A stretch of DNA of 64,000 nucleotides from Pseudomonas marginalis (lineage in GTDB: Bacteria > Pseudomonadota > Gammaproteobacteria > Pseudomonadales > Pseudomonadaceae): NCBI RefSeq assembly GCF_900105325.1, contig NZ_FNSU01000003.1, positions 434,001-498,000 of the forward strand, written 5' to 3'. Made by a program: the position numbers and the translations under genes. The notes beneath the pieces were generated by a model. That model worked only from the letters and a program-made list of their open reading frames with translations, had not been told where the DNA came from and did no database searches. This document shows, one piece after another, positions 7,515 to 16,027 of the stretch. Position 1 is the stretch's first letter, and each line of letters starts with the position of its first letter.

Positions 7515-9662
7515 TCAGAAGTTCACCGAAGCACTCAGGCGCGCCGTCAGCGGCGCGCCCTGGAACAGATAGTCATCGCCCATGTACTCGCCCGCGTCGC
7601 GCCAGTAGCGCTTGTCGAACAGGTTGTCGACGCTCAGGCGCAGCACCGTCTCGTAGCCGTCGACCTTGGTGGTGTAGCGGCTGCCGACGTTGACCACCGC
7701 ATAATCCCCCACCTCCACATTGCCGCTGCGGTTGGCGTACTTCTTGGCGCTGTATTGCACGCCGCCGAGCACCGCCAGGCCATTGACCCACGGCAACGCA
7801 TAATCGGCGTACACACTGGCGCGCAGCTTCGGCACGTTGATCGCCTGGTGGTCTTCGTATTCCGGTGTGCCGCTGCCGCTTACCCGTGCACGAATCGCCG
7901 CCACGCTGGTGGAAATCTGCAGGCGGTCGGTGGCCCAGCCGTTGGCCGACAACTCCACGCCGGTGTTCTTCTGCTCGCCCTGTTGCACATAGGTAAAGGT
8001 AGCGGCGCCATCCGGCCTGGCGTACTGGTAGGCCTGGCGTGTCTGGAACACAGCGGCGGCGAAGCTGATGCGGCGCCAGTCGTATTTCACCCCGGCCTCG
8101 ATTTGCCGCGAGGTGGTAGGGGCCAGGGTTTCATCGGCGTTGCTGGCAAACCACGGCGCAGTGCCGCCCAGGGACAGGCCTTTGCTGTAACTGGTGTACA
8201 GCGAGATATTTTCTACGGGTTTGTAGATCAATGCCGCCTGGGGCAGAAACACGTATTGCTGGGTATGGCGGGCCTGGTTGCCAGTGACACCGTCGAAGGC
8301 TTTTTCATCCAGGCGCACTTCGCGGCCACCGAGGATGGTTTGCCATTGCTCGTTGAAGCGGATGCGGTCGGTGACGAACAGGCCGTACTGGCGGCTGTCG
8401 AGGGTGCGATGGCTGTCGTTCAACGGCTTGTCGGTGGGCGTGAACGTCGGCGCGTCAGCGTCGATATTGGCCGTGCCGATGTACTCGTTGACGGACTTGC
8501 GCTTGTCGATCACCCGGCGAAACGCGCTGGTGCCGAAGGTCAGTTCATGGCCGATGCCGGCGGTGTCGAACAGGCCGGTCATCGCCGCCTGGACTTCATC
8601 GTCACGGCGGGTATCGTCGGGGCTGCGGTAGTCGTAGACGTCGTAGTTGCCTGCGGGCGTAAAGTGGTTGCCGACACCGTTGGTGTCGCCGCCCCAGGCA
8701 AACGAACTGTAGTCATCGATCACCACCTTGCTGCGCGCGGCGCTGACGCTGCCTTTCCACTGGTCGCTGAAGCGGTATTCGAAGGTGCCGTTGAGGTTCA
8801 GCGAATCGATGCCGACCTGCCTGGAGCCGCTCTGGTGGCCCAGCAGTTTTTTCGGCGAGGCATCGTGGGGCACCTCGGTGCCGCCCAGCAACTGGTAGCC
8901 CGGTACCGAGCGCTGTTGCTTGTTCTGGTATTCCGCGTCCAGTTGCAGCACCGCGTCGGGGCTGATGTTCCAGTCGAAGGCCAGGGACACGAAGTCGCGC
9001 TGGCCGTTGGCGTGCCCCACATAGGAATTAAGGTCTTCATGGGCGACGTTGGCGCGCAGGCCGAATTGCTGCTCGCTGCCAAACCAGCCACCCACATCGG
9101 TGGCGATATAGCCACTGCCGCGGTCATCGGTGGACACCGTCACCGAGCGCACATCTTCCGGGCGCTTGGTCACGTAGTTGATCACGCCGCTGGGTTCGGA
9201 AATCCCGCTCTGCAAACCGGCCAGGCCCTTGAGCACTTCCACCTGCTGCTTGTTTTCCAGGGCGACGTTCTGCTCGCCGGTGATGGTGCGCCCGTTGATC
9301 TTGTAGCTGCTCGCCGCATTCAGCGAGAAACCGCGCACCACGAAATTCTCGTAGTAGCCGATGGGGGCGTAGCTGTCGCCCACCGAGGCGTCGTTGCGCA
9401 GCACCTCACTGAGCAGGCGCGCTTGCTGGTCCTTGATCAACGCGGCATTGATCACTGTGATCGAGGCCGGGGTGTCCAGCAGCGGCGCCTCGTTGAAGCC
9501 GCCGACCGAGGCGGTGTCTGCGCGATAGCCTGACGCGTCCTCGCCCTGGACCTGCACCGCCGGCAGCTCGAGTTGTGCCGCCCAACTGTTGCCGATCCCG
9601 CCGCTGAGCAGCAGGCCGAGGGCGAAACGTGTACTGACGACAGGACGAAAACGCAAAACCAT
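7515..9662 (-). CDS. TonB-dependent siderophore receptor
   Basis: 715-residue outer-membrane receptor. A signal peptide (FALGLLLSGGIGNSWA) is followed directly by the plug domain, with no N-terminal signalling (STN) domain. Plug motifs are TPASITVINAALIKDQQA, VVRGFSLN, EVLKGLAGLQSGISEPSGVINYVTKRP. The barrel ends LSASVNF with the terminal aromatic needed for outer-membrane insertion. The GVINYVTKRP signature is that of ferric-siderophore receptors. The ligand is unknown. It is monocistronic; no sigma/anti-sigma pair is next to it. An ATG 36 bases upstream is possible, but the signal peptide favours the start given. Confidence 0.88.
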   Translation of the reverse strand: MVLRFRPVVSTRFALGLLLSGGIGNSWAAQLELPAVQVQGEDASGYRADTASVGGFNEAPLLDTPASITVINAALIKDQQARLLSEVLRNDASVGDSYAPIGYYENFVVRGFSLNAASSYKINGRTITGEQNVALENKQQVEVLKGLAGLQSGISEPSGVINYVTKRPEDVRSVTVSTDDRGSGYIATDVGGWFGSEQQFGLRANVAHEDLNSYVGHANGQRDFVSLAFDWNISPDAVLQLDAEYQNKQQRSVPGYQLLGGTEVPHDASPKKLLGHQSGSRQVGIDSLNLNGTFEYRFSDQWKGSVSAARSKVVIDDYSSFAWGGDTNGVGNHFTPAGNYDVYDYRSPDDTRRDDEVQAAMTGLFDTAGIGHELTFGTSAFRRVIDKRKSVNEYIGTANIDADAPTFTPTDKPLNDSHRTLDSRQYGLFVTDRIRFNEQWQTILGGREVRLDEKAFDGVTGNQARHTQQYVFLPQAALIYKPVENISLYTSYSKGLSLGGTAPWFASNADETLAPTTSRQIEAGVKYDWRRISFAAAVFQTRQAYQYARPDGAATFTYVQQGEQKNTGVELSANGWATDRLQISTSVAAIRARVSGSGTPEYEDHQAINVPKLRASVYADYALPWVNGLAVLGGVQYSAKKYANRSGNVEVGDYAVVNVGSRYTTKVDGYETVLRLSVDNLFDKRYWRDAGEYMGDDYLFQGAPLTARLSASVNF

Positions 9663-9750
9663 GGGGGAGGGCCTTAAAGCGCAGGGCGGGGGGCGCATAA
9701 GCTAGGCATAACGGCCAGGTTTTACAAGCGTTCGGTACACGGGCGTGCGC

Positions 9751-9767
9751 TGAGACAGGGCGTCTCA
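9751..9767. promoter_or_regulatory. Predicted AcoR binding site (palindrome TGAGAC-N5-GTCTCA)
   Basis: A perfect inverted repeat TGAGACAGGGCGTCTCA lies about 87 bases before the reductase start at 9854. The same palindrome, with a different 5-base centre, occurs at 12655-12671 upstream of acoA. The pairing of the site with acetoin genes suggests it is the upstream activator sequence of AcoR. No clear -24/-12 promoter was found between this copy and the reductase. Confidence 0.6.
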
Positions 9768-9853
9768 ACGCCTATGCCAAACCCGTTGCGCCTCGACAGC
9801 CCGTGCGCGTACCTGCGATAGACAACGTTCTCTCATCGTTGCAGGAGATTGTC

Positions 9854-10633
9854 ATGAGTATCGCTGGAAAAGTTGCGCTGGTGACTGGCGCCGGGCAGGG
9901 CATTGGTCGGGCCATCGCCCTGCGCCTGGCACAGGACGGTGCCGACATCGCCCTGGTCGACATCAATGGCGCCAAGCTCGAAGCCGTGGCCGCCGAAGTC
10001 GTGGCCCTGGGGCGCAAGGCCTCGGTGTTTATCGCCGACGTGTCCAAGCGCGACCAGGTGGTGGCGGCGGTCGAACACGCACACCAGACCCTCGGCGGCT
10101 TCGACATTATCGTCAACAACGCCGGGGTCGCGCAGATCGACGCGCTGCTGGACGTCAGCCCGGAACAGGTCGAGCGCACCCTGGGCATCAATGTGCAGGG
10201 CGTGTTGTGGGGCATCCAGGCTGCCGGCAGGAAATTCAAGGCGCTCAAACAGAAGGGCAAGATCATCAATGCCTGCTCCATCGCCGGCCACGAAGGCTTC
10301 GCGCTGCTGGGCGTGTACTCGGCCACCAAGTTCGCCGTGCGCGCCTTGACCCAGGCGGCGGCCAAGGAACTGGCGAGCGCCGGGATCACGATCAACGCCT
10401 ACTGCCCGGGCGTAGTGGGCACCGATATGTGGGTGGAGATCGACAAGCGCATGGCCGAGATTACCGGGGCTGAAGTGGGTGCGACGTATAAGAAGTACGT
10501 GGATGGGATTGCCTTGGGCCGTGCGCAAACGCCGGAGGATGTGGCGGGGTTGGTGGCCTACCTGGCGGGACCGGACGCGGATTACATGACCGGGCAGGCG
10601 CCGTTGATCGATGGCGGGCTGGTTTACCGCTGA
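9854..10633 (+). CDS. Acetoin/diacetyl reductase, short-chain dehydrogenase family
   Basis: 259-residue classical SDR. The nucleotide site is VALVTGAGQGIGRAIALRLA, the structural motif is IIVNNAGVAQ, and the catalytic Ser and YxxxK are in NACSIAGHEG and GVYSATKFAVRA. Overall it matches the (S)-acetoin-forming diacetyl reductase / 2,3-butanediol dehydrogenase (BudC) group. ATG at 9854 follows a good GCAGGAG site. Its position next to acoR, converging on it, and the palindrome upstream shared with acoA support a role in interconverting diacetyl, acetoin and butanediol. The stereochemistry is not predictable here. Confidence 0.88.
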   Translation: MSIAGKVALVTGAGQGIGRAIALRLAQDGADIALVDINGAKLEAVAAEVVALGRKASVFIADVSKRDQVVAAVEHAHQTLGGFDIIVNNAGVAQIDALLDVSPEQVERTLGINVQGVLWGIQAAGRKFKALKQKGKIINACSIAGHEGFALLGVYSATKFAVRALTQAAAKELASAGITINAYCPGVVGTDMWVEIDKRMAEITGAEVGATYKKYVDGIALGRAQTPEDVAGLVAYLAGPDADYMTGQAPLIDGGLVYR

Positions 10634-10656
10634 TCTCCCAAGGCCGACGGTATTAA

Positions 10657-10685
10657 ATGTGGGAGGGGGCAAGCACCTCCCACAT
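10657..10685. terminator. REP-type hairpin between convergent genes
   Basis: ATGTGGGAGG and CCTCCCACAT form a perfect 10-bp stem around GGGCAAGCA. It sits between the convergent reductase and acoR and probably acts as a bidirectional transcription stop or RNA stabiliser. It belongs to the GTGGGAGGGGGC repeat family seen throughout the window. Confidence 0.6.
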
Positions 10686-10702
10686 TGTTGACCCCCGTTG
10701 TG

Positions 10703-12562
10703 TCAGTGCTTGCCGGGCATGTCGATGCCCAGTTGGTTGACTCGGCGGTAGAGGGTGGCTCGGGAAATGCCCAACGCCTGCGCCGTCGGCAACGGCTTCC
10801 AGCGATGCCGGATCAACGCGTCCAGTACCACCTGGCGTTCCGGGCTCACGCTAGGTTCCGCGGCTGGCGAAACCTGCTCCCCACGCACTTCCACCGGCAA
10901 GTCCGCCAACTGGATGGTGCCGCCTTCACATACCGCACAGGCATACGCCAGCGCGTGGTGCAGCTGGCGCACATTGCCCGGCCAGGCATAGCCCAGCAGG
11001 CGTTCCAGCGCGGCTTGGCCGATGCCGACCGAGACGCCGCTGCCGCGTGCTTGCTGCTCCACCAGCCGGTTGATCAATGCCAGCTTGTCGCTACGCTCGC
11101 GCAGCGGCGGCAGGTAGAAGCGTGCGCAGCCGAGGCGGAAGTACAGGTCTTCGCGAAAGCGCCCGTCGCCGACCAGCACGGCCAGGTCGCGGTGGCTGGC
11201 GCAGATCACCTGAATGTCTACCGTGCGGGTCTTGGCCCCGCCCAGGGGCGCGACTTCACCCTCGGCCATCACCCGCAGCAGGCGCGTCTGCAACGCCAGC
11301 GGCATATCGCCGATTTCATCGAGGAACAGGGTGCCGCCATCGGCCTGCACCAACAGCCCCGGCATGCCTTTGCTGGACGCACCGGTAAAGGCCCCGGCCA
11401 CGTAGCCGAACAGCTCGCTTTCAATCAGGTTCTCGGGGATCGCCGCGCAGTTCACCGCCACAAAGGGCCCTGTTCGCCGGGCGCTGCGTTCGTGCAGCTG
11501 GCGGGCGAACACTTCCTTGCCGGCGCCGGTTTCCCCCTGCACCAGCACCGGCAGGTTGCGGTCCTTGACGCGCACGGCCAGGCGCAGGTGTTCTTCCACC
11601 CGTGGGTCGACCTGGGTGTGCGCAACGGGCCGTGACGGTTTGCGGCGCGGCGCGTTGACCCGCACGTGCAGCATGCCAGGCTCGCCCAGCCATTGCAGGT
11701 GTTGGGTTGATTGATCGGTGGCCGAGCGCAACGCATCCAGGTCGAACACTTCGCCGATATGCTCCGGCACCTGGCCGAAACGCCGGCGCAGTGCCTGGCG
11801 CGCCTTGCTATTCAGCGCGTGCAGGCGCCCGTCCTGGTCCCAGGCCAGCAGCAGGTCGGGCTGGCTGTCCACGTAGCCCGGTGTGCTGTGGGCCTGGAGC
11901 ACCCAGTGCTCGCGGGCGCTGTGCATAAAGAAGGCGTTTTCGATGGCCAGGGCACTCTGGGCCACCATCTGCCGCACCAGGTGCTGGCTGCGCCGGTCAT
12001 CCGGGGATTTGAGCGCCGAGGCATCCATCACCCCCAGCAGGTTGCCCTGGGAGTCGAAGATCGGCGCGGCGGAGCAGGTCAAACTGATGAAGGCGGCGCG
12101 GAAGTGGTCGCGCTTGTGCACGGTCACTGCGGCCTTGCTGGTCAGCACCGTGGCCACGCCGCAGGTGCCTTCCTCGGCTTCCGACCAGCAGGTGCCGAGG
12201 TACAGGCCGGCTTTGCGGCAGTCGCTGCGAATGGTGGTGTCGACGCGGTGGTCGATTGTCTGGCCCTGGGCGTCGGTGAGCATCACGCAGTAGTCGGCGT
12301 GGCGCACCCGGTGGTGCAGTTGCCCGACTTCCTCGCCGGCGATGCGCATGAACAGCTCGGCGCGTTCGCGGCATTCCTTGAGCAAGGGTTCGGTAAGGAT
12401 GCGTGGCCCCTGCAGCGAGCCGGGGTCGAGGTGGTGTTGTTCCATGGAACGCCGCCATGAATCGAAAATCAGCGACGGCACCGGCGCCTGGGGCAGGCGA
12501 TCGGCATTGCGGACCACGCGACTGACGCAGTCGACGTGCTCCCTGGAGTTCGCGGCGAGCAT
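10703..12562 (-). CDS. acoR: AcoR, sigma-54-dependent activator of acetoin catabolism
   Basis: 619-residue enhancer-binding protein. The N-terminal GAF-like sensor is about residues 70-210 (CWSEAEEGTCGVATVL), followed by a PAS-like segment. The AAA+ domain is about residues 320-545, with Walker A GETGAGKE, the sigma-54 contact loop GAFTGA, and Walker B GGTLFLDEIGD. A Fis-type helix-turn-helix (TAQALGISRATLYRRVNQLG) closes the protein. It is divergent from acoABC, whose promoter is -24/-12 type, and convergent with the reductase. The family is known to sense acetoin or acetaldehyde. No defects are seen. Confidence 0.93.
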   Translation of the reverse strand: MLAANSREHVDCVSRVVRNADRLPQAPVPSLIFDSWRRSMEQHHLDPGSLQGPRILTEPLLKECRERAELFMRIAGEEVGQLHHRVRHADYCVMLTDAQGQTIDHRVDTTIRSDCRKAGLYLGTCWSEAEEGTCGVATVLTSKAAVTVHKRDHFRAAFISLTCSAAPIFDSQGNLLGVMDASALKSPDDRRSQHLVRQMVAQSALAIENAFFMHSAREHWVLQAHSTPGYVDSQPDLLLAWDQDGRLHALNSKARQALRRRFGQVPEHIGEVFDLDALRSATDQSTQHLQWLGEPGMLHVRVNAPRRKPSRPVAHTQVDPRVEEHLRLAVRVKDRNLPVLVQGETGAGKEVFARQLHERSARRTGPFVAVNCAAIPENLIESELFGYVAGAFTGASSKGMPGLLVQADGGTLFLDEIGDMPLALQTRLLRVMAEGEVAPLGGAKTRTVDIQVICASHRDLAVLVGDGRFREDLYFRLGCARFYLPPLRERSDKLALINRLVEQQARGSGVSVGIGQAALERLLGYAWPGNVRQLHHALAYACAVCEGGTIQLADLPVEVRGEQVSPAAEPSVSPERQVVLDALIRHRWKPLPTAQALGISRATLYRRVNQLGIDMPGKH

Positions 12563-12654
12563 AAGGCCTCCGGTTCTCGATCTTTGTTGTTATGCCCGCC
12601 ATTAAGCGCCCGTGGGCGCGAGGGGACAAGGGCGACCTGACCAACAGCCCCGCG

Positions 12655-12671
12655 TGAGACGTGGCGTCTCA
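12655..12671. promoter_or_regulatory. Predicted AcoR upstream activator site
   Basis: Perfect inverted repeat TGAGACGTGGCGTCTCA, centred about 140 bases upstream of the -24/-12 promoter of acoA, a normal distance for a sigma-54 enhancer. Half sites GAGAC at 12680-12684 and GTCTCA at 12709-12714 follow, possibly a second weaker site. An identical palindrome precedes the reductase at 9854. The 309-base acoR-acoA gap holds no gene. Confidence 0.7.
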
Positions 12672-12791
12672 TTCCGGCCGAGACGCCGCCTGCACAGTGC
12701 AATGCACCGTCTCATTCTGCACAGGCATACCGTCCCGGCACAACCGCACGGCACTGCTCTGGATCAAGGCTTTGCCAGGTTTCATCGCACC

Positions 12792-12808
12792 TTGGCACAG
12801 GCTGTGCT
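12792..12808 (+). promoter_or_regulatory. Sigma-54 (-24/-12) promoter of acoABC
   Basis: TTGGCACAGGCTGTGCT has GG (12794-12795) and GC (12806-12807) separated by ten bases, as in the consensus TGGCAC-N5-TTGC. Transcription would begin near 12819, about 50 bases before acoA. It agrees with the divergent sigma-54 activator gene and the palindromes upstream. Confidence 0.75.
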
Positions 12809-12871
12809 GAACCGCTTGCAGCTGGCCGCAGCCAGCCTTTTGTGTGTCGAGACAACCTGGAGAACAACAAG

Positions 12872-13849
12872 ATGTCCACCCACCTGTCCACCGATCAATT
12901 GCTGCATGCCTACACCGTGATGCGCACCATCCGTGATTTCGAAGAACGCCTGCATGTTGAATTCGCCACCGGCGAGATCCCCGGTTTCGTGCACCTGTAT
13001 GCCGGCCAGGAAGCCAGCGCAGCGGGGGTCATGGCCCACCTCAACGATGAAGATTGCATCGCCTCAAACCACCGTGGCCATGGCCATTGCATCGCCAAGG
13101 GCGTGGATGTGTTCGGCATGATGGCCGAGATCTACGGCAAGAAAACCGGCGTGTGCGGAGGCAAGGGCGGCTCCATGCACATCGCCGACCAGGAGAAGGG
13201 CATGCTCGGCGCCAACGGCATTGTCGGGGCGGGTGCGCCGTTGGCGGCGGGCGCCGCGCTGGCCTCCAAGCTCAAGGGCAGCCAGGGCGTGGCGGTCGCA
13301 TTTTTCGGCGACGGCGGCTCCAACGAGGGCGCGGTGTTCGAGGCGATGAACCTGGCGTCGATCATGAAACTGCCGTGCCTGTTCGTTGCCGAGAACAACG
13401 GCTATGCCGAGGCCACCGGTTCCGGCTGGTCGGTGGCGTGCAAGGACATTGCCGAGCGGGCGGTGGGCTTCGGCATGCCGGGGGTGATTGTCGATGGCAA
13501 TGACTTCTTTGCCGTACACGCGGCGTTGGGCGTGGCCGTGGAGCGTGCACGCAAAGGCGACGGGCCGACCTTGGTGGAAGTCAAGCTGAGTCGCTTCTAC
13601 GGCCACTTCGAAGGCGATGCACAAACCTATCGTGGCCCGGACGAGGTGAAGAACCTGCGCGAATCCCACGACTGCCTCGCACTGTTCCGCCAGCGCTGCA
13701 ATGCCGAAGGCTGGCTTGACGCGGCCCAATTCGAACGTATCGACGGCGAGGTCGCGCAGTTGATCGACGACGCCGTGCGCCTGGCCAAGTCCGATCCCAA
13801 GCCCCAGGCCGCCGACCTGCTCAGTGATGTCTACGTCGCCTACCGCTAA
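12872..13849 (+). CDS. acoA: Acetoin dehydrogenase E1 component, alpha subunit
   Basis: 325-residue TPP-dependent E1 alpha subunit. With AcoB it cleaves acetoin, releases acetaldehyde and passes an acetyl group to the lipoyl arm of AcoC. The TPP motif runs from GDGGSNEGAVFEAMNLASIM to the closing AENN. MRTIRDFEERL and SNHRGHGHCIAKG are also typical of the family. The ATG at 12872 follows GGAGAACAACAAG; an upstream in-frame start lacks a good ribosome site. First gene of a three-gene operon, 26 bases before acoB. Confidence 0.94.
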   Translation: MSTHLSTDQLLHAYTVMRTIRDFEERLHVEFATGEIPGFVHLYAGQEASAAGVMAHLNDEDCIASNHRGHGHCIAKGVDVFGMMAEIYGKKTGVCGGKGGSMHIADQEKGMLGANGIVGAGAPLAAGAALASKLKGSQGVAVAFFGDGGSNEGAVFEAMNLASIMKLPCLFVAENNGYAEATGSGWSVACKDIAERAVGFGMPGVIVDGNDFFAVHAALGVAVERARKGDGPTLVEVKLSRFYGHFEGDAQTYRGPDEVKNLRESHDCLALFRQRCNAEGWLDAAQFERIDGEVAQLIDDAVRLAKSDPKPQAADLLSDVYVAYR

Positions 13850-13875
13850 TAACTACAAGACTCGGAGAGAATTTC

Positions 13876-14895
13876 ATGGCTCGCAAAATCAGCTATCAGC
13901 AGGCAATCAACGAAGCCCTGGCCCAGGAAATGCGCCGCGACCAGAGCGTGTTCATTATCGGCCAGGACGTCTCCGGCGGCACCGGTTCCCCCGGCGAGCA
14001 GGACGCCTGGGGCGGTGTGCTCGGCGTGACCAAGGGCCTGTACCCGGAGTTTCCGGACCGCGTACTCGATGCGCCGTTGTCCGAAGTCGGCTACGTCGGC
14101 ATGGCCGTCGGCGCCGCCACCCGTGGCATGCGCCCGGTGTGCGAATTGATGTTCGTCGACTTTATCGGCTGCTGCCTCGACCAGTTGCTCAACCAGGCCG
14201 CCAAGTTTCGCTACATGTTCGGCGGCAAGACCACCACGCCGCTGGTGGTGCGCGCCATGTACGGTGCCGGCCTGCGCGCCGCCGCCCAGCATTCGCAGAT
14301 GCTCACCTCGATGTGGACGCACATTCCCGGCCTCAAGGTGGTGTGCCCGGCCACGCCGTATGACGCCAAGGGCATGCTGATCCAGGCGATCCGCGACAAC
14401 GACCCGGTGATCTTCCTCGAACACAAGATGCTCTACAGCCTCCAAGGTGAGGTGCCGGAAGAGCTGTACACCGTGCCGTTCGGCGAAGCCAACTTTGTGC
14501 GCGAAGGCCGCGACGTGACCCTGGTGACCTACGGCCGCATGGTGCATATCGCCCTGGAAGCCGCCGCCAACCTGGCACGCCAGGGCATCGACTGCGAAGT
14601 GCTGGACCTGCGCACCACCAGCCCGCTGGACGAAGACAGCATCCTCGAGAGCGTGGAGAAAACCGGGCGCCTGGTGGTGATCGACGAGTCCAACCCGCGC
14701 TGTTCCATCGCCACCGACATCAGTGCGTTGGTGGCCCAGCAGGGCTTCTCGTTCCTGCGTGCGCCGATCGAGATGGTCACCGCGCCGCACACGCCGGTGC
14801 CGTTTTCCGATGCGCTGGAAGACCTGTACATCCCCAACGCCGCGAAGATCGAGGCCGCGGTGCTGAAGATCGCCGACAAGAGGAACGCCGCATGA
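13876..14895 (+). CDS. acoB: Acetoin dehydrogenase E1 component, beta subunit
   Basis: 339-residue transketolase-type E1 beta subunit that pairs with AcoA. Family hallmarks are SYQQAINEALAQEMRRD, GQDVSGGTGSPGEQDAWGG, DAPLSEVGYVGMAVGAATRG and the C-terminal ANLARQGIDCEVLDLRTTSP. It starts behind CGGAGAG and overlaps acoC by four bases (ATGA), so translation is coupled. No E3 (lipoamide dehydrogenase) or acoX gene follows, so E3 is probably supplied from elsewhere. Confidence 0.94.
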   Translation: MARKISYQQAINEALAQEMRRDQSVFIIGQDVSGGTGSPGEQDAWGGVLGVTKGLYPEFPDRVLDAPLSEVGYVGMAVGAATRGMRPVCELMFVDFIGCCLDQLLNQAAKFRYMFGGKTTTPLVVRAMYGAGLRAAAQHSQMLTSMWTHIPGLKVVCPATPYDAKGMLIQAIRDNDPVIFLEHKMLYSLQGEVPEELYTVPFGEANFVREGRDVTLVTYGRMVHIALEAAANLARQGIDCEVLDLRTTSPLDEDSILESVEKTGRLVVIDESNPRCSIATDISALVAQQGFSFLRAPIEMVTAPHTPVPFSDALEDLYIPNAAKIEAAVLKIADKRNAA

Positions 14896-15995
14896 TCCAT
14901 ACCTTGACCATGCCCAAGTGGGGGCTGTCGATGACCGAAGGCCGCATCGACGTCTGGCTCAAGCAGCCCGGCGACCGGGTGGAGAAGGGCGAGGAAGTGC
15001 TGGACGTCGAGACCGACAAGATCTCCAGCAGTGTCGAGGCGCCGTTCAGTGGTGTGCTGCGCCGCGTGCTGGCGCTGAGCGACGAGACCTTGCCGGTGGG
15101 CGCGCTGCTGGGGATCGTGGTGGAAGGTGAGGCCAGCGAGGCGGAGATCGATGCGGTGATCGAAAGCTTCAACGCCGGGTTCGTCTCAAGCAGCGCCGAA
15201 GCCGAAGCCACCGGGCCGAGTGCGCAGAAGGTCGAGGTGGGCGGGCGCTTGCTGCGCTATCTCGACCTGGGCGACGGCGGTACGCCGCTGGTGCTGGTGC
15301 ATGGCTTTGGCGGCGACTTGAACAACTGGCTGTTCAACCAACCGGCCCTGGCCGCCGAGCGCCGGGTGATCGCCGTGGATTTGCCGGGGCATGGCGAGTC
15401 TGGCAAGCATCTGCAAACCGGTGACGCCGAGGAGCTGAGCCAGGCCGTGCTGGCCTTGCTCGATCACCTCAAGCTCGAGCGCGTGCACCTGGCCGGGCAC
15501 TCCATGGGCGGCTTGGTCAGCCTGACGCTTGCCGGCCAGGCGCCGGCGCGCGTTGCCTCGCTGACCCTGATCGCCAGCGCCGGGCTGGGTGCGGACATCA
15601 ATGGCGATTACTTGCAAGGTTTCACCGAAGCCAATAACCGTAACGCGCTCAAGCCGCAACTGATGCAACTGTTCAGCGACCCGGCGCTGGTGACGCGGCA
15701 GATGCTGGAGGACATGCTCAAGTTCAAGCGGTTGGAAGGGGTGGACCAGGCGCTTCGTCAGCTCAATGGCCAGTTGTTTGAGGATGGGCGCCAGCGCCTG
15801 GATTTGCGCAACGTAGTGGGGCAGCAACCGAGCCTGGTGATCTGGGGCAGTGACGATGCAATCATCCCGGCCGGCCATGCCCAGGGGCTGGAGGCCCAGG
15901 TGGAGATTCTGCCGGGGCAGGGGCATATGGTGCAGTTGGAGGCGGCGGAGCGGGTTAACCAACTAATCTCAACCTTCCTAAAATCCCAACCTTGA
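14892..15995 (+). CDS. acoC: Acetoin dehydrogenase E2 (lipoyl domain fused to alpha/beta hydrolase)
   Basis: 367-residue E2 of the acetoin complex. The N-terminal lipoyl domain (residues 1-78) carries its lipoylated lysine in DVETDKISSSVEAPFSG. After a short linker the rest is an alpha/beta-hydrolase fold with LVHGFGGDLNNW, nucleophile elbow VHLAGHSMGGLVS, and GSDDAIIPAGHAQ. This fusion, in place of a classical acetyltransferase core, is normal for AcoC. It ends the operon; the stop is 12 bases from a REP palindrome that an IS481 element has entered. Confidence 0.93.
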   Translation: MIHTLTMPKWGLSMTEGRIDVWLKQPGDRVEKGEEVLDVETDKISSSVEAPFSGVLRRVLALSDETLPVGALLGIVVEGEASEAEIDAVIESFNAGFVSSSAEAEATGPSAQKVEVGGRLLRYLDLGDGGTPLVLVHGFGGDLNNWLFNQPALAAERRVIAVDLPGHGESGKHLQTGDAEELSQAVLALLDHLKLERVHLAGHSMGGLVSLTLAGQAPARVASLTLIASAGLGADINGDYLQGFTEANNRNALKPQLMQLFSDPALVTRQMLEDMLKFKRLEGVDQALRQLNGQLFEDGRQRLDLRNVVGQQPSLVIWGSDDAIIPAGHAQGLEAQVEILPGQGHMVQLEAAERVNQLISTFLKSQP

Positions 15996-16027
15996 AATGC
16001 AATTCAATGTGGGAGGGGGCTACACCC

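Noticed and set aside
7512..9533. Long plus-strand frame opposite the TonB receptor
   Set aside because: The receptor on the other strand has a full signal peptide, plug and barrel; the opposing frame has no recognisable domain.
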